Under the pieces are notes generated by a model. It was not told where the DNA came from. It saw nothing but the letters and a program-made list of their open reading frames with translations, and searched no databases. This document shows positions 16,662 through 24,499 of a stretch of DNA of 33,797 bases, piece after piece. This DNA comes from Arthrobacter agilis. Lineage in GTDB: Bacteria > Actinomycetota > Actinomycetes > Actinomycetales > Micrococcaceae. The position numbers were made by a program, and so were the translations under genes. Within the stretch, counting starts at the first letter, position 1. Every line of letters begins with the position of its first letter. The stretch spans positions 2,441,045 to 2,474,841 of the forward strand of contig NZ_CP024915.1 of assembly GCF_002953615.1 (NCBI RefSeq), given 5' to 3'.

Positions 16662-16672
16662 AGGAGATCCTT

Positions 16673-16939
16673 GTGGGCGATGATCTGGACGTACCTCTGG
16701 GTGGACGGGAGCTGGTCCTGCACAACAGGTACGAGGTCCTGTCGATCGTGAACGACATCCTGGTCGCGCTCTGGTTCATCATCGGCAGCATCCTCTTCTT
16801 CCAGGAGAGCACCACGACGGCAGGGACCTGGCTGTTCCTGATCGGATCAATCGAACTCCTGATCCGACCAGTGATCCGCCTCTCCCGAAACGTCCATCTA
16901 CGCACGATCACCCGCACCAGGAACAGCAACGACTTCTGA
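16673..16939 (+). CDS. YrhK-like small membrane protein
   Basis: An 88-residue protein whose GTG start at 16673 lies 5 bases after AAAGGAGA, in the short gap following the DUF2254 stop. It has a polar N-terminus and the sequence NRYEVLSIVNDILVALWFII, then GSILFFQES and AGTWLFLIGSIELLIRPVIR, giving two transmembrane helices. This is the YrhK domain pattern of a two-helix hairpin with conserved R-Y-E and G-x-x-LF. Its function is unknown. Tight spacing implies co-expression with the DUF2254 protein, and the two may work as one membrane complex (inference). Confidence 0.82.
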   Translation: MGDDLDVPLGGRELVLHNRYEVLSIVNDILVALWFIIGSILFFQESTTTAGTWLFLIGSIELLIRPVIRLSRNVHLRTITRTRNSNDF

Positions 16940-17149
16940 TCCGACATCAACAGATCGTCTAGGACCTCTCGCGACTCTTCGAACACGTAGATGTGCTGGC
17001 CAGCTACCCCGCCCTTCCGGCAGAAGGTCAGGGCAAGCGGACGTCGTGGAAACACTCCGTGATGCCATGTTCTGATACGGGGTTCGACTGCCTTATGCTG
17101 ATGACTGGTCCTGCAAGCGGCCAACCGGTTTTCCGTTGATGGAGCCACC

Positions 17150-17488
17150 ATGTACGACCGCCTTATCACCCTGATCAGGGTCGACCTCGCGAATAACGAA
17201 GCAACGATCTCCGTTCGAGGCCGCTTCACCACCACGAACTACCGGGCCCTTGTGCCCCTCATACGGCGCGCCCGCGCTCTACCGGGCAACCCCATCGTCA
17301 CCATCGACATCGCGCGGGCGGCCACGGTGAAAGCTGACGCGACCCGCCTCCTCCTGGAGGCGTGCCACTCGGCTTCCCCGCACATCTCCACACACCAGAG
17401 CCAGCACAGCGCCCCGGCCCCGGTCCGCATCACGGGGAGCGCTGCCCTGTCTGACACCTCACGCGTAGCTTCACCCGTCGCCGCCTGA
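17150..17488 (+). CDS. STAS-like small protein
   Basis: A 112-residue protein starting at ATG 17150, with GGAG about 6 bases upstream. Residues 1-75 give the order strand (LITLIRVDLANNEATISVRG), helix (TNYRALVPLIRRARAL), strand (IVTIDIARA) and helix (KADATRLLLEACHS). This is how anti-sigma-factor-antagonist (STAS) domains are built. The serine normally phosphorylated at the start of the last helix appears to be replaced (TVKADATRLL). The last 35 residues are low-complexity and polar. It opens the signalling block that continues to 20093. No partner kinase is nearby, so a role is not assigned. Confidence 0.6.
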   Translation: MYDRLITLIRVDLANNEATISVRGRFTTTNYRALVPLIRRARALPGNPIVTIDIARAATVKADATRLLLEACHSASPHISTHQSQHSAPAPVRITGSAALSDTSRVASPVAA

Positions 17489-17685
17489 CAGTCCGAACAC
17501 CTTCTCCACACCACCGGCCTGTTCCCCCGCCGAACAGCAGCTGCAGGACTCCTGTCCCGCCTGTGCTGTCCGTCCGGGGCCCGGACTGTGCTGCTGAACA
17601 GCACCAGCTCGCCGTCATGCCGATCCTCGTCGCATGTGCCGGCACCTCCTCCCTCTCGCGTTTTCCCCTCTTTTCAGGAGTAGTT

Positions 17686-17925
17686 ATGAATTCTCGTCTT
17701 GTACCCACCAATTCTTTCCCCGAGGACCTCGCAGCACTTGAGGACATCGAGTTGCAGGTCCTGCACAGCAGGGTTCAGCGCCAGGTCGATCACGAATACA
17801 GTCACGAGTTCGGGCTGAACCCGGAAACCGAGTTCCGGGCAGCGGATGTTGCTGAGGAGTTCGAGCGCCGCGAGGCGCTGGCACCGTCGTGGGGTTCCCT
17901 GCTGCACTCGATGCTGCAGGCATGA
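17686..17925 (+). CDS. Small acidic protein translationally coupled to Hpt-like gene
   Basis: A 79-residue protein starting at ATG 17686, 7 bases after TCAGGAG. It is rich in Glu and Asp and predicted largely helical (FPEDLAALEDIELQVLHSRV, then FRAADVAEEFERRE). No membrane segment or known domain is seen. Its TGA overlaps the ATG of the next gene (ATGA at 17922), showing translational coupling. It may be an adaptor for the Hpt-like protein; that is a guess from context. Confidence 0.65.
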   Translation: MNSRLVPTNSFPEDLAALEDIELQVLHSRVQRQVDHEYSHEFGLNPETEFRAADVAEEFERREALAPSWGSLLHSMLQA

Positions 17926-18305
17926 GGGCCAACGGGGCACCTGATGTCCTTCCACACTTCGAGCACCGTGCCTTTGATGTCCTGGTAGCGGACCTGTCCC
18001 CGGCCGCCGCGACCTGCTTCGTCGCGGATTTCATCTCGATGCTTCCATCACGACTCGAGAGGATCACCGAGGCGCTGGCTGCAGGCAAGGACAGGGACGA
18101 GATGATCACGGCGTTGGCGAGCCTGGGAGTCAGCGCGAGCATGACCGGGGCGACGCGCCTGGCCCTGACCGTTGACACAGCGCTGGCTGATCTTTCCAGG
18201 GCCGCCCACCCCAGCACGTTGCTGCCAGTCCGGCTGCGGCGTGAGGCACAGCAGTTCGCATACGCCTATGCCTCGTTCCAGAAAGCGTCGTCACTGGCCG
18301 CATAA
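17922..18305 (+). CDS. Hpt-like helical-bundle protein lacking the phospho-accepting histidine
   Basis: A 127-residue protein starting at ATG 17922 in an ATGA overlap. The segment FVADFISMLPSRLERITEAL, then AAGKDRDEMITALASLGVSA and MTGATRLALTVDTAL, follows the helix order of histidine phosphotransfer domains (FL-x3-P-x-RL-x3-x-AL-x-AG, then the usual AH-x-LKGS-x-x-x-x-GA). At the expected phospho-histidine (about residue 66) the sequence has Ala, and the following Lys-Gly is Gly-Val. It therefore could not relay phosphate in the usual way and may act as a binding or inhibitory partner. The family assignment is by pattern only. It belongs with the GAF-ANTAR gene 108 bases downstream. Confidence 0.58.
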   Translation: MRANGAPDVLPHFEHRAFDVLVADLSPAAATCFVADFISMLPSRLERITEALAAGKDRDEMITALASLGVSASMTGATRLALTVDTALADLSRAAHPSTLLPVRLRREAQQFAYAYASFQKASSLAA

Positions 18306-18413
18306 GCCAGGCCAAACACGCACCTGCGGAGTCCTTGCCGCGGTCCGTGATGGGTCATTCACGTCCGGTCCCGTCAGGGTGCCGTAGCATTTCATAGGTT
18401 CATGAGGTGACCC

Positions 18414-19223
18414 ATGGTTCAGCATCGAGCCTTCCTCCGCCTCTTTTCATACGTGAATGAGGACTCAATGCCGGATGAGCAAGAACTGGCCCGTGAAGCT
18501 GAGCGGGACAGCGTCACAGCCCAGTTGCAGAACATGGTGCTCGAAAGCGATGACGTTCAGGAGTTCCTGAACGGACTGGTGTCCGTCGCAGCCCAGGCCT
18601 TCACTGGGCCCTACGGCGACGTGTTCTGCGGCATCACTCTCCTGCGCCCAAGGTCGATGGTGACAGTGGCTAGCAGCAGCGAGAAGGCCCGCCAGGTCGA
18701 TGAGGTGCAGTACGGGTTCGACGACGGGCCCTGCCTGCGTGCGGCCCGCGAAGGAATCACCGTCCACATTCGAGACTTCCTGACCGAGACCCGGTTCCCG
18801 GAGTACCGCGAAGCAATCGCCGGCCACGGGCTACGCTCAGCCCTGGGCATTCCCATCCGCCTCGACGAAGGAGCCAGCGCCGGCCTGGACTTCTACTCAA
18901 CCGAACCGAACACCTTCGACGCCAAAGGTATCCGCGTCGCCGAAGGATTCGCCCGTGACGCATCCCAGTCCCTCCGCCTCGCCGTGCGGGTAGCCAAGCT
19001 CACCGAAGCAAGCACGAACATGCGGGCCGCCATGGAATCTCGCACCAGCATCGATATGGCCATCGGGGCGATCATGGCCCAGAACCGGTGCGGCCAGGAA
19101 GAAGCCACCGCGATCCTGCGAAAAGCGTCCTCGAACCGGAACGTGAAGCTACGCGACTTATCCGCGGACATCCTGAACTCGATCGGACAGCACAAACCCG
19201 TCATCACGCACTTCGACAGCTGA
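18414..19223 (+). CDS. GAF-ANTAR domain regulator (RNA-binding antiterminator type)
   Basis: A 269-residue cytosolic protein. The GAF domain spans about residues 38-195 (VQEFLNGLVSVAAQAFTGPY, then VQYGFDDGPCLRAAREG and YREAIAGHGLRSALGIPI). The ANTAR three-helix domain spans about 210-262 (SRTSIDMAIGAIMAQNRCGQ, then EEATAILRKASSNRNVKLRD). ANTAR domains bind paired hairpins in nascent RNA and prevent termination, and the GAF domain senses a small molecule or redox state. ATG 18414 has GAGGTGA 3 bases before it; ATG 18468 with GAGG is a good alternative and would give 251 residues. No histidine kinase adjoins. Relics of two further ANTAR domains occur at 20448 and 24500. Confidence 0.93.
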   Translation: MVQHRAFLRLFSYVNEDSMPDEQELAREAERDSVTAQLQNMVLESDDVQEFLNGLVSVAAQAFTGPYGDVFCGITLLRPRSMVTVASSSEKARQVDEVQYGFDDGPCLRAAREGITVHIRDFLTETRFPEYREAIAGHGLRSALGIPIRLDEGASAGLDFYSTEPNTFDAKGIRVAEGFARDASQSLRLAVRVAKLTEASTNMRAAMESRTSIDMAIGAIMAQNRCGQEEATAILRKASSNRNVKLRDLSADILNSIGQHKPVITHFDS

Positions 19224-19316
19224 TCCTCGACACCGCGCCTCACCGTTCCAGCACGTGCCTGCACACACCCGCACCGGAACCCGACAACGATCAACGGTCG
19301 GCAGTGACGGCAAAGC

Positions 19317-20093
19317 TCAGGCGTTGATCTCGTCTTCGACGAGGCTGGCGAGTTTGCGCAGGAAACGGCCGTCCTGGGCCGAGAAACCACGCGGCTTCTG
19401 GTCAATGACGCACAGCGTTCCGACGGTCCAGCCCCCGGGCCCACGCAAGGGGTAGCCGGCGTAGAACCGGATGAAGGGCTCCCCCGTCACCAGGGGATTG
19501 GTCCTGAACCGGTCATCTTCACGGGCATCCGGAACGATCAACGGTCCAGCGTTACGGATCGTCGCGTTGCAGAACGTGATCTCCCGCGGCATGTTCTGCT
19601 CGATGGGCCCGATGACCGACTTCAGGAACAACCTGTGATCGTCGATCAGAGCCACGATCGATGAGCTGACGTTGAAATGGTCCCGGGCCTGCTGCGTGTA
19701 CCGGTCAAACCGCTCCTCGAACGGCGAGTCCACAAGATTCGTGCCAGCGACAGCATCAAGGCGTTCCTGCTCCGCCTCTTCCTCCGTAAACAAAAACACC
19801 CCCAGCGCCCCCAGCAACTTACGGGAGTCCTCCGGTGACTCTGCGGCCTCGTCGTCCTCGCTGCGGGGAACCTGGATGTCCACGGACGTGCCCTCAAGGA
19901 GCTCATTCATCGCATCCGCGAGAATGGTGCGCTCACTTCCCGACAAGATGAGCAGTCCCCCGAGATATGCCTCCACCTCGAACTCCGACACCTCACCACC
20001 CAGGGCGTAGTACTTCACCCACAGCTCACCGACCGAGATGTTTGCGCTGGACAGGGCAAGGGCAGTGAGCCTGATCTGCGTTCGGCCGTTCAT
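19317..20093 (-). CDS. GAF domain sensor protein
   Basis: A 258-residue soluble protein. ATG 20093 is preferred to the longer frame (20249) because GGAGG precedes it by 4 bases and the upstream extension is not conserved-looking. The N-terminal 70 residues (TALALSSANISVGELWVKYY, then GGEVSEFEVEAYLGGLLIL) form a small helical unit common in Arthrobacter relatives as a stand-alone or N-terminal module. An acidic linker (about 78-90) follows. Residues about 105-255 are a GAF domain (DHFNVSSSIVALIDDHRLFL, then PREITFCNATIRNAGPLIVP and YPLRGPGGWTVGTLCVIDQK). No output domain follows, so it probably signals by protein contact. It converges on the GAF-ANTAR gene 94 bases away. Confidence 0.88.
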   Translation of the reverse strand: MNGRTQIRLTALALSSANISVGELWVKYYALGGEVSEFEVEAYLGGLLILSGSERTILADAMNELLEGTSVDIQVPRSEDDEAAESPEDSRKLLGALGVFLFTEEEAEQERLDAVAGTNLVDSPFEERFDRYTQQARDHFNVSSSIVALIDDHRLFLKSVIGPIEQNMPREITFCNATIRNAGPLIVPDAREDDRFRTNPLVTGEPFIRFYAGYPLRGPGGWTVGTLCVIDQKPRGFSAQDGRFLRKLASLVEDEINA

Positions 20094-20447
20094 AGGACCT
20101 CCGATCCCGCCCATCCTCGCGAACCTGAACCAACAACCCGAGGCGACAGTGAGATGAAGCCGAACCAGGGACTGCGGTAACGCACACAACCAATTATCAG
20201 CCTGCTTAGTTTTCCAAGGATAGTGCAGTATCCGGCTCGCACGAAACAATCACCCATATGACCAGAGGCGCTGACCGCTAAGGACGGCAGGCGTGTCGGA
20301 TGTGGCATTGGAGCCGGAATCGCTCGGCAAAAGCAATGACGCGCGAGTCCTGCGGCCCCGCCTCGCGGCGACCAACGCTGACGGCGGACACACGGCGGGT
20401 ACTTGAGGATCCTACGGGCCGTCATCACATGTCGGCCGCGCGTTCGG
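20094..20447. other. Non-coding stretch upstream of the GAF gene
   Basis: No gene is seen. It holds the presumed promoter of the leftward GAF gene. An A/T-rich patch at about 20195-20235 is the most promoter-like part, but I cannot assign boxes. Confidence 0.3.
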
Positions 20448-20560
20448 TCAGTGCTCGAAGCGGGTTGCTGGTTGCTGTTGACTGACGGATGCGACGACGG
20501 CGGCCGCGATGTCGCGGAGCTTGCCGTTGCTCCCGCATGCCGGTAAATGGCGAACAACAG
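20448..20560 (-). pseudogene. Relic of an ANTAR domain C-terminus
   Basis: On the minus strand one frame from 20560 gives LLFAIYRHA and the adjacent frame gives CGSNGKLRDIAAAVVASVSQ up to TGA 20448-20450. Joined, they reproduce the second half of an ANTAR domain (A-x-x-IL-R-x-AS-x-N-x-KLRD-x-A-x-x-x-x-x-S), closely like AILRKASSNRNVKLRDLSAD in the intact gene ending at 19223. One frameshift is needed and the upstream GAF part is missing. I conclude it is the tail of a lost GAF-ANTAR paralogue. Confidence 0.55.
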
Positions 20561-20583
20561 GTGTCATGCGTAGCCCTTGCCCG

Positions 20584-20814
20584 TTACTTTCGAAGGTCGG
20601 GATAGATGCCCCTGGTCTCGGCGCGGCGGTTCCGGTTGGTCACCCAATCCGACGGGTAGATCTTCGGCAGGACATTCGACAGGGCCAGCGAGGCGTAGAT
20701 GACCGTATTGATCGCTACGAACGCCGCGAGAATGGCGAACAGATTCGAGTGCAGCACCGACTCCGGAAGGAGGATACCAGTGGGGACGATAGGTCCTGCT
20801 GACGTGCTGAACAT
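20584..20814 (-). CDS. Small membrane protein coupled to glycosyltransferase
   Basis: A 76-residue protein starting at ATG 20814, with AGGAGG 8 bases upstream inside the end of the glycosyltransferase gene. One transmembrane helix is seen (FAILAAFVAINTVIYASLAL, about residues 26-45), followed by a basic, cytoplasmic-type tail ending RGIYPDLRK. Only 3 bases separate it from the glycosyltransferase stop, so they are co-translated. It is likely an accessory subunit of the synthase, by analogy with small partners of polysaccharide synthases. Confidence 0.75.
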   Translation of the reverse strand: MFSTSAGPIVPTGILLPESVLHSNLFAILAAFVAINTVIYASLALSNVLPKIYPSDWVTNRNRRAETRGIYPDLRK

Positions 20815-20817
20815 GGC

Positions 20818-22329
20818 CTAGGCCTCCTGGGATTCGAGCGAGCGTGCCGGGGCGGCGTGGGTGAGGTGCTTCCAGCTGGCCGTACGGCCGAAGGAGAGAT
20901 CGACGACGCCCTTGACGTAGACGAGGTTGAGGAACATGTCGAAGAACAGCTCGGGGAAGAGGGTCAAAGCCAGCAGCCGTGCTCTCCACCCGCCCTTCCA
21001 CACCGTGACGACGCGCTCGACGGTGAACAGCAGTCCGAGTCCCAGCCAGAAGGGGAACCAGATCCAGGTCTCGAGTGCCACGACGGTGATCAGAATGAGC
21101 GCGAGGTAGGAAGTCAGAGCGATCACCCCGTACCCGATGCCGAGCTGCTGCGCCCAATACCGCATGGTGGGAGCTGTGACACCGTAGGCGCCGATGTTCT
21201 CAAGCGCTCCGCGCTGCCAGCGGAGCCGCTGGTTCCACAGGGTGCGCCACGACGGCATGAGCTCGGTCACGACGGTGCAGTCCTGTGGCGAGATCATGAG
21301 GCCTCCGAGGGACTTGAGGGCGATGGTGAGTTCGTTGTCCTCCGTGAGGGAAGCAGTGTCGTACACATCACTCGGTGTACCGGGGATGGTCCTGCCGCGG
21401 CTGGCGGCGATGGTGCGCAGCGCCACCGGCCGGAACAGTGAGGCGGTTCCCGTCAGTACGAACACCCGTCCGCGACGGCGGCGCATCTGGCGTGAGTAGC
21501 GGATGTACTCGTTGCGCTGGAACTGGCCGATCAGCCCGTGCCCGTCCTCGCCGTAGAAGAGTCCACCGACCGCCATGAGCGCGCGATCATCGACGAAGCG
21601 CGCCACGGCGCTGGCGAGGAAGCCGTCATCGAGCTGTGTGTCGGCATCCATGACCATGACGACGTCGTTGTCCCCCTGCTGCGGCAGGACCTTGGTGAGC
21701 GCCTGGTTCAGGGCGCCGGCCTTCTTGTGGGTGTTGCCGACCGACTCGATCACCTCGACACCGGCCTCGCGGGCGACGCGGACGGTATCATCCGTGCAGT
21801 TGTCGGCGACGACGATGATGCGCTCCGGCCGGTGCGACTGGCTCTGCAGCGACGCGATGGTCTGCGGGAGGGAGGCCTCCTCGTTGTGCGCCGGGATGAG
21901 CACTGTGATCGTGACCTCGCCGGCGAACACGCCTCGGTTGGCGGCCATGACGACCTTGGGGGCAAGGGGCTGGTGGTTCGGGTTCATCGACCGACGCGCC
22001 TTCGTCGCGATCCGGCGTTCCACCACGGCGAGTCCGGCTCCTGCGAGCAGTGCGAGGGCGATCGCGGAGAGGATGACGTTCAGATCCGGGGCGTCGGAGT
22101 TGTAGAGGAGGCTCCAGACACCGACCACAGCGTCGTGCGGATCGGCGACCGTGGTCTCGGGGCCGTTCACAGCGACCGCCAGCCAAAGCAGGGCTGCGGC
22201 CAGCGTGACGAGACCGACGATCACCAGGCCGACAATGCGATCGAGCTTGCCCTTGGTCGCGTAGGGCGCCGGCTCCGCCTCGTCCGGTTCAGGCTCAAGG
22301 CGATTCTGGAAAGCAATTTGCGTGGTCAT
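20818..22329 (-). CDS. Processive family 2 glycosyltransferase (polysaccharide synthase)
   Basis: A 503-residue membrane enzyme. ATG 22329 (MTTQIAFQNRLEPEPDEAEP) is chosen with AAAGGAA 9 bases upstream, although the frame stays open to 22485. Two helices (about 31-54 and 84-104) precede the GT-A catalytic domain, which shows VLIPAHNEEASLPQTIASLQ, DNCTDD, MDADTQLDDGF, TEDNE and QRLRWQRG. These are the D, DxD, TED and QxxRW motifs of processive beta-glycan synthases such as cellulose, poly-N-acetylglucosamine or hyaluronan synthases. Three or four C-terminal helices form the export channel. The sugar made cannot be told from the sequence, and no PilZ domain is present. It forms an operon with the 76-residue membrane protein. 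Confidence 0.92.
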   Translation of the reverse strand: MTTQIAFQNRLEPEPDEAEPAPYATKGKLDRIVGLVIVGLVTLAAALLWLAVAVNGPETTVADPHDAVVGVWSLLYNSDAPDLNVILSAIALALLAGAGLAVVERRIATKARRSMNPNHQPLAPKVVMAANRGVFAGEVTITVLIPAHNEEASLPQTIASLQSQSHRPERIIVVADNCTDDTVRVAREAGVEVIESVGNTHKKAGALNQALTKVLPQQGDNDVVMVMDADTQLDDGFLASAVARFVDDRALMAVGGLFYGEDGHGLIGQFQRNEYIRYSRQMRRRRGRVFVLTGTASLFRPVALRTIAASRGRTIPGTPSDVYDTASLTEDNELTIALKSLGGLMISPQDCTVVTELMPSWRTLWNQRLRWQRGALENIGAYGVTAPTMRYWAQQLGIGYGVIALTSYLALILITVVALETWIWFPFWLGLGLLFTVERVVTVWKGGWRARLLALTLFPELFFDMFLNLVYVKGVVDLSFGRTASWKHLTHAAPARSLESQEA

Positions 22330-22588
22330 GGAATGCGTTCCTTTCGAGACCGGCACCACGGCAACTTCCCCTGAAGTACCTGGCATGAGTACAGCGCCAC
22401 CACCCAGCCGGAAGCCGCGCTTCAGCTTCGAGTCTTCCGCACCATCCTTGATCCAATCCGAGGCTAAACCCGAAGAAATAGGCAACGATTGCTATGGATC
22501 ACCGCCTCTGATGATCCAGGCCGATGACATTCGTGGAGCTGTTCCGTCTGAGTAGATGAGGAAAGAAGATCTGGGAGGAGATCGGATT
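22330..22588. promoter_or_regulatory. Divergent region between glycosyltransferase and reductase genes
   Basis: Both genes start outward from this 259-base gap. GGGAGGAG at 22573-22580 is the ribosome-binding site of the rightward gene. The frame of the glycosyltransferase extends to 22485 without conserved features, which I treat as leader. Promoter boxes cannot be assigned with confidence. Confidence 0.35.
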
Positions 22589-23221
22589 ATGGGACGGATC
22601 AGTGTGACGGAGAGTGTGACCCTCGACGGAATCATGCAGGGCCTTGGCCGGGTTGACGAGGACACCCGCAGCGGGTTCGCGCGCGGCGGATGGGGGGCCG
22701 GCTATCAGGACGAGGTGTCGATGACTTTCATGGGTGAAAGGATGACCGGTGAGGGGGTGATGCTGTTCGGCCGCCGGACCTACGAGGACATGCTCGGCTA
22801 CTGGACGGCAGCGACGGACCCGAACCCCTTCACTCAGTATCTGACGCAGGTACAGAAGTACGTAGTCTCCCGCGCACCAAACCCGTCCACCATGAAGCTC
22901 GACCACCCAAACTCGACGCTGCTCACCGGTGAGGCAACACACACCGTCCGCGACCTGAAGGATCGAACGGACGGGAACATCACAATCCTCGGGAGCGGCG
23001 AGCTTGTTCGCGCCCTGCACACAGCCGGCATGGTCGACGAATACATTCTGCAGATTCACCCCATCGTGCTGGGTCAGGGGACTGCCCTGTTCGGAGCTGC
23101 AGACCGGGCAAATCTGACGCTGCAACGGTCCGTCACCACCACTACCGGTGTCATCATCGCCCAGTACTCCGTTACACCCGTATCCAGCGGGAGTGATGAG
23201 GCCGAAAGCGGCGACCGATAA
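22589..23221 (+). CDS. Dihydrofolate reductase-like (RibD C-terminal domain) protein
   Basis: A 210-residue soluble protein. ATG 22589 is favoured because GGGAGGAG lies 8 bases upstream and MGRISVTESVTLDGIMQGLG is the usual family start. The RibD-C/DHFR-like fold is recognised from VMLFGRRTYEDMLGYWT, YVVSRAP, GNITILGSGELVRALHTAGM and VDEYILQIHPIVLGQGTALF. The family binds NADPH, and its members reduce pyrimidine-like or unidentified substrates. Most stand-alone copies have no known role. It is monocistronic here. Confidence 0.9.
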   Translation: MGRISVTESVTLDGIMQGLGRVDEDTRSGFARGGWGAGYQDEVSMTFMGERMTGEGVMLFGRRTYEDMLGYWTAATDPNPFTQYLTQVQKYVVSRAPNPSTMKLDHPNSTLLTGEATHTVRDLKDRTDGNITILGSGELVRALHTAGMVDEYILQIHPIVLGQGTALFGAADRANLTLQRSVTTTTGVIIAQYSVTPVSSGSDEAESGDR

Positions 23222-23614
23222 GCTCCGATCGGAGAGGTCAGAGTAGTCGGCACGCTCGAGACGGGGCTTTTCGAGATCACTTGCTCGGTAGGGATCGCCA
23301 CTGCCCCGATGGAGTCTCGCTGTACGGCCAGGAGCGACTGTGGTGCGGGAGCGAACCTTGCTGCAGTGTATGAAGGAACCGGCACGAACCGGAGGTCGAT
23401 GTGAGCGGTGAGGGTACGAGTGACGTCAGTGGGAATCGAACTCAGTTCTGACGAGGCCATGGTTCTGCACGTGTGGGTGGCCAGCTTCAATCAGACTGGA
23501 GAGAGCACACAGGTACTGCCATAGGACGACGAATAGACGTACCTCGATCGGAAGGTTCAGCATGAGCAGTGAGCGTGGCAGGAACAGAGTTCGGATTGCG
23601 CAGGGGCATACTTC
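23222..23614. other. Intergenic stretch with palindrome
   Basis: A perfect 12-base palindrome, CTCCGATCGGAG, sits at 23223-23234 immediately after the reductase stop. A leftward frame (23074-23490) contains SSELSSIPTDVTRTLTAHID, with partly coding-like codon use, but I recognise no family and no ribosome-binding site. I leave it unannotated. GGGG at about 23604 may serve the next gene. Confidence 0.35.
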
Positions 23615-24298
23615 GTGAGCGCGCCGGTCACTCGCTCGACCAGTTCGTCCCAGGACTCGCGGTCGGAGTTCCGCTTGGTGCGCCCTGTGGCTCGATTGAT
23701 TGCTGCTTCCGCTGTGGGCACGGCAGTGGTTGCGACGTTCCTCGATACCGCGTCGAGGACAACGATCAATCCGTTCAACTTCTTCGGGTTCTTCACCATG
23801 CAGAGCAACATCATGACTGCACTGGTTCTTCTGATCGCCGCGGTCCTGGAACTCGGCCGACGACCGGCTCCGGTGTGGCTTGTGCCCGTACGGGCTGCGG
23901 TGACCACCTTCATGGTCGTCGTCGGCGTCGTCTACAACCTGCTGCTGGCAGGTCTTGCTGGCGGAGTCGATCTGGCCTGGGCGAATTGGGTCCTGCACGT
24001 CGCGTTCCCCATCTACGCGTTCCTCGACTGGCTCCTCGCCACTGACCGACACCCCCTGCCCTTCACAACTATCGGGCTGACCCTTGTCTATCCACTGACA
24101 TGGTGCGCGGTCGTCCTCGTTCGTGGTGCCACCGACGGCTGGGTGCCCTACCCGTTCCTGGACCCTGCTACCGGTTATGGATCCGTCGCCCTCTACGTCG
24201 TCGTCATTGCCGTCGCGTTCGCCGCGTTCGGCGCCCTCGTCATCGGGATCAGCAGGATACGCCTGCCCTGGGCGAACCGCTCCAACTCCACGCGGTAG
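23615..24298 (+). CDS. Pr6Pr family membrane protein
   Basis: A 227-residue membrane protein starting at GTG 23615 (VSAPVTRSTSSSQDSRSEF). Six hydrophobic segments are visible at about residues 26-44, 62-80, 88-113, 123-142, 152-170 and 190-212. The family signature is INPFNFFGFFTMQSNI near residue 51, followed later by VYPLTWCAVVLVRGATDGW and YPFLDP. Pr6Pr proteins have six helices and no established function. It is monocistronic, and a strong stem-loop follows 65 bases after the stop. Confidence 0.88.
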   Translation: MSAPVTRSTSSSQDSRSEFRLVRPVARLIAASAVGTAVVATFLDTASRTTINPFNFFGFFTMQSNIMTALVLLIAAVLELGRRPAPVWLVPVRAAVTTFMVVVGVVYNLLLAGLAGGVDLAWANWVLHVAFPIYAFLDWLLATDRHPLPFTTIGLTLVYPLTWCAVVLVRGATDGWVPYPFLDPATGYGSVALYVVVIAVAFAAFGALVIGISRIRLPWANRSNSTR

Positions 24299-24363
24299 GT
24301 CCCGCGCGTGGACAAGAGCCGCCGCTCCCAGCCCACCAGAACCGACCGGAGCCCCGAAATACA

Positions 24364-24391
24364 GACGGACCACGGTGATGTCCGTGGTCCG
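24364..24391 (+). terminator. Perfect 11-bp stem-loop after Pr6Pr gene
   Basis: ACGGACCACGG (24364-24374) and CCGTGGTCCGT (24381-24391) are exact complements around a 6-base loop, TGATGT. No T-run follows, as is common in high-GC actinobacteria. It lies 65 bases after the Pr6Pr stop, so it is a likely terminator, although an operator is possible. Confidence 0.6.
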
Positions 24392-24499
24392 TGCCGCTCA
24401 CGTGCTACTTCGTTCCACTTGCATCCGGGCCTTCGCTTCTCGACTTCGAGGAACGCCGCCCATGTCGAGACACACAGTCCGTCAATCCGAAGTTGTAGC

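Noticed and set aside
16950-17060. Leftward frame reading KGGVAGQHIYVFEESREVLD
   Set aside because: Briefly protein-like, but there is no start, no known motif, and it is embedded in an otherwise unreadable frame between two real genes.
21538-22374. 278-codon rightward open frame
   Set aside because: It is antisense to the glycosyltransferase catalytic domain, and the motifs are on the other strand.
23074-23490. Leftward frame with SSELSSIPTDVTRTLTAHID, considered as an SsgA-like protein
   Set aside because: The resemblance to SsgA did not extend beyond a few residues, it overlaps the DHFR-like gene and it has no ribosome-binding site.
23426-24373. 315-codon leftward open frame
   Set aside because: It is antisense to the Pr6Pr membrane protein, with charged low-complexity composition.
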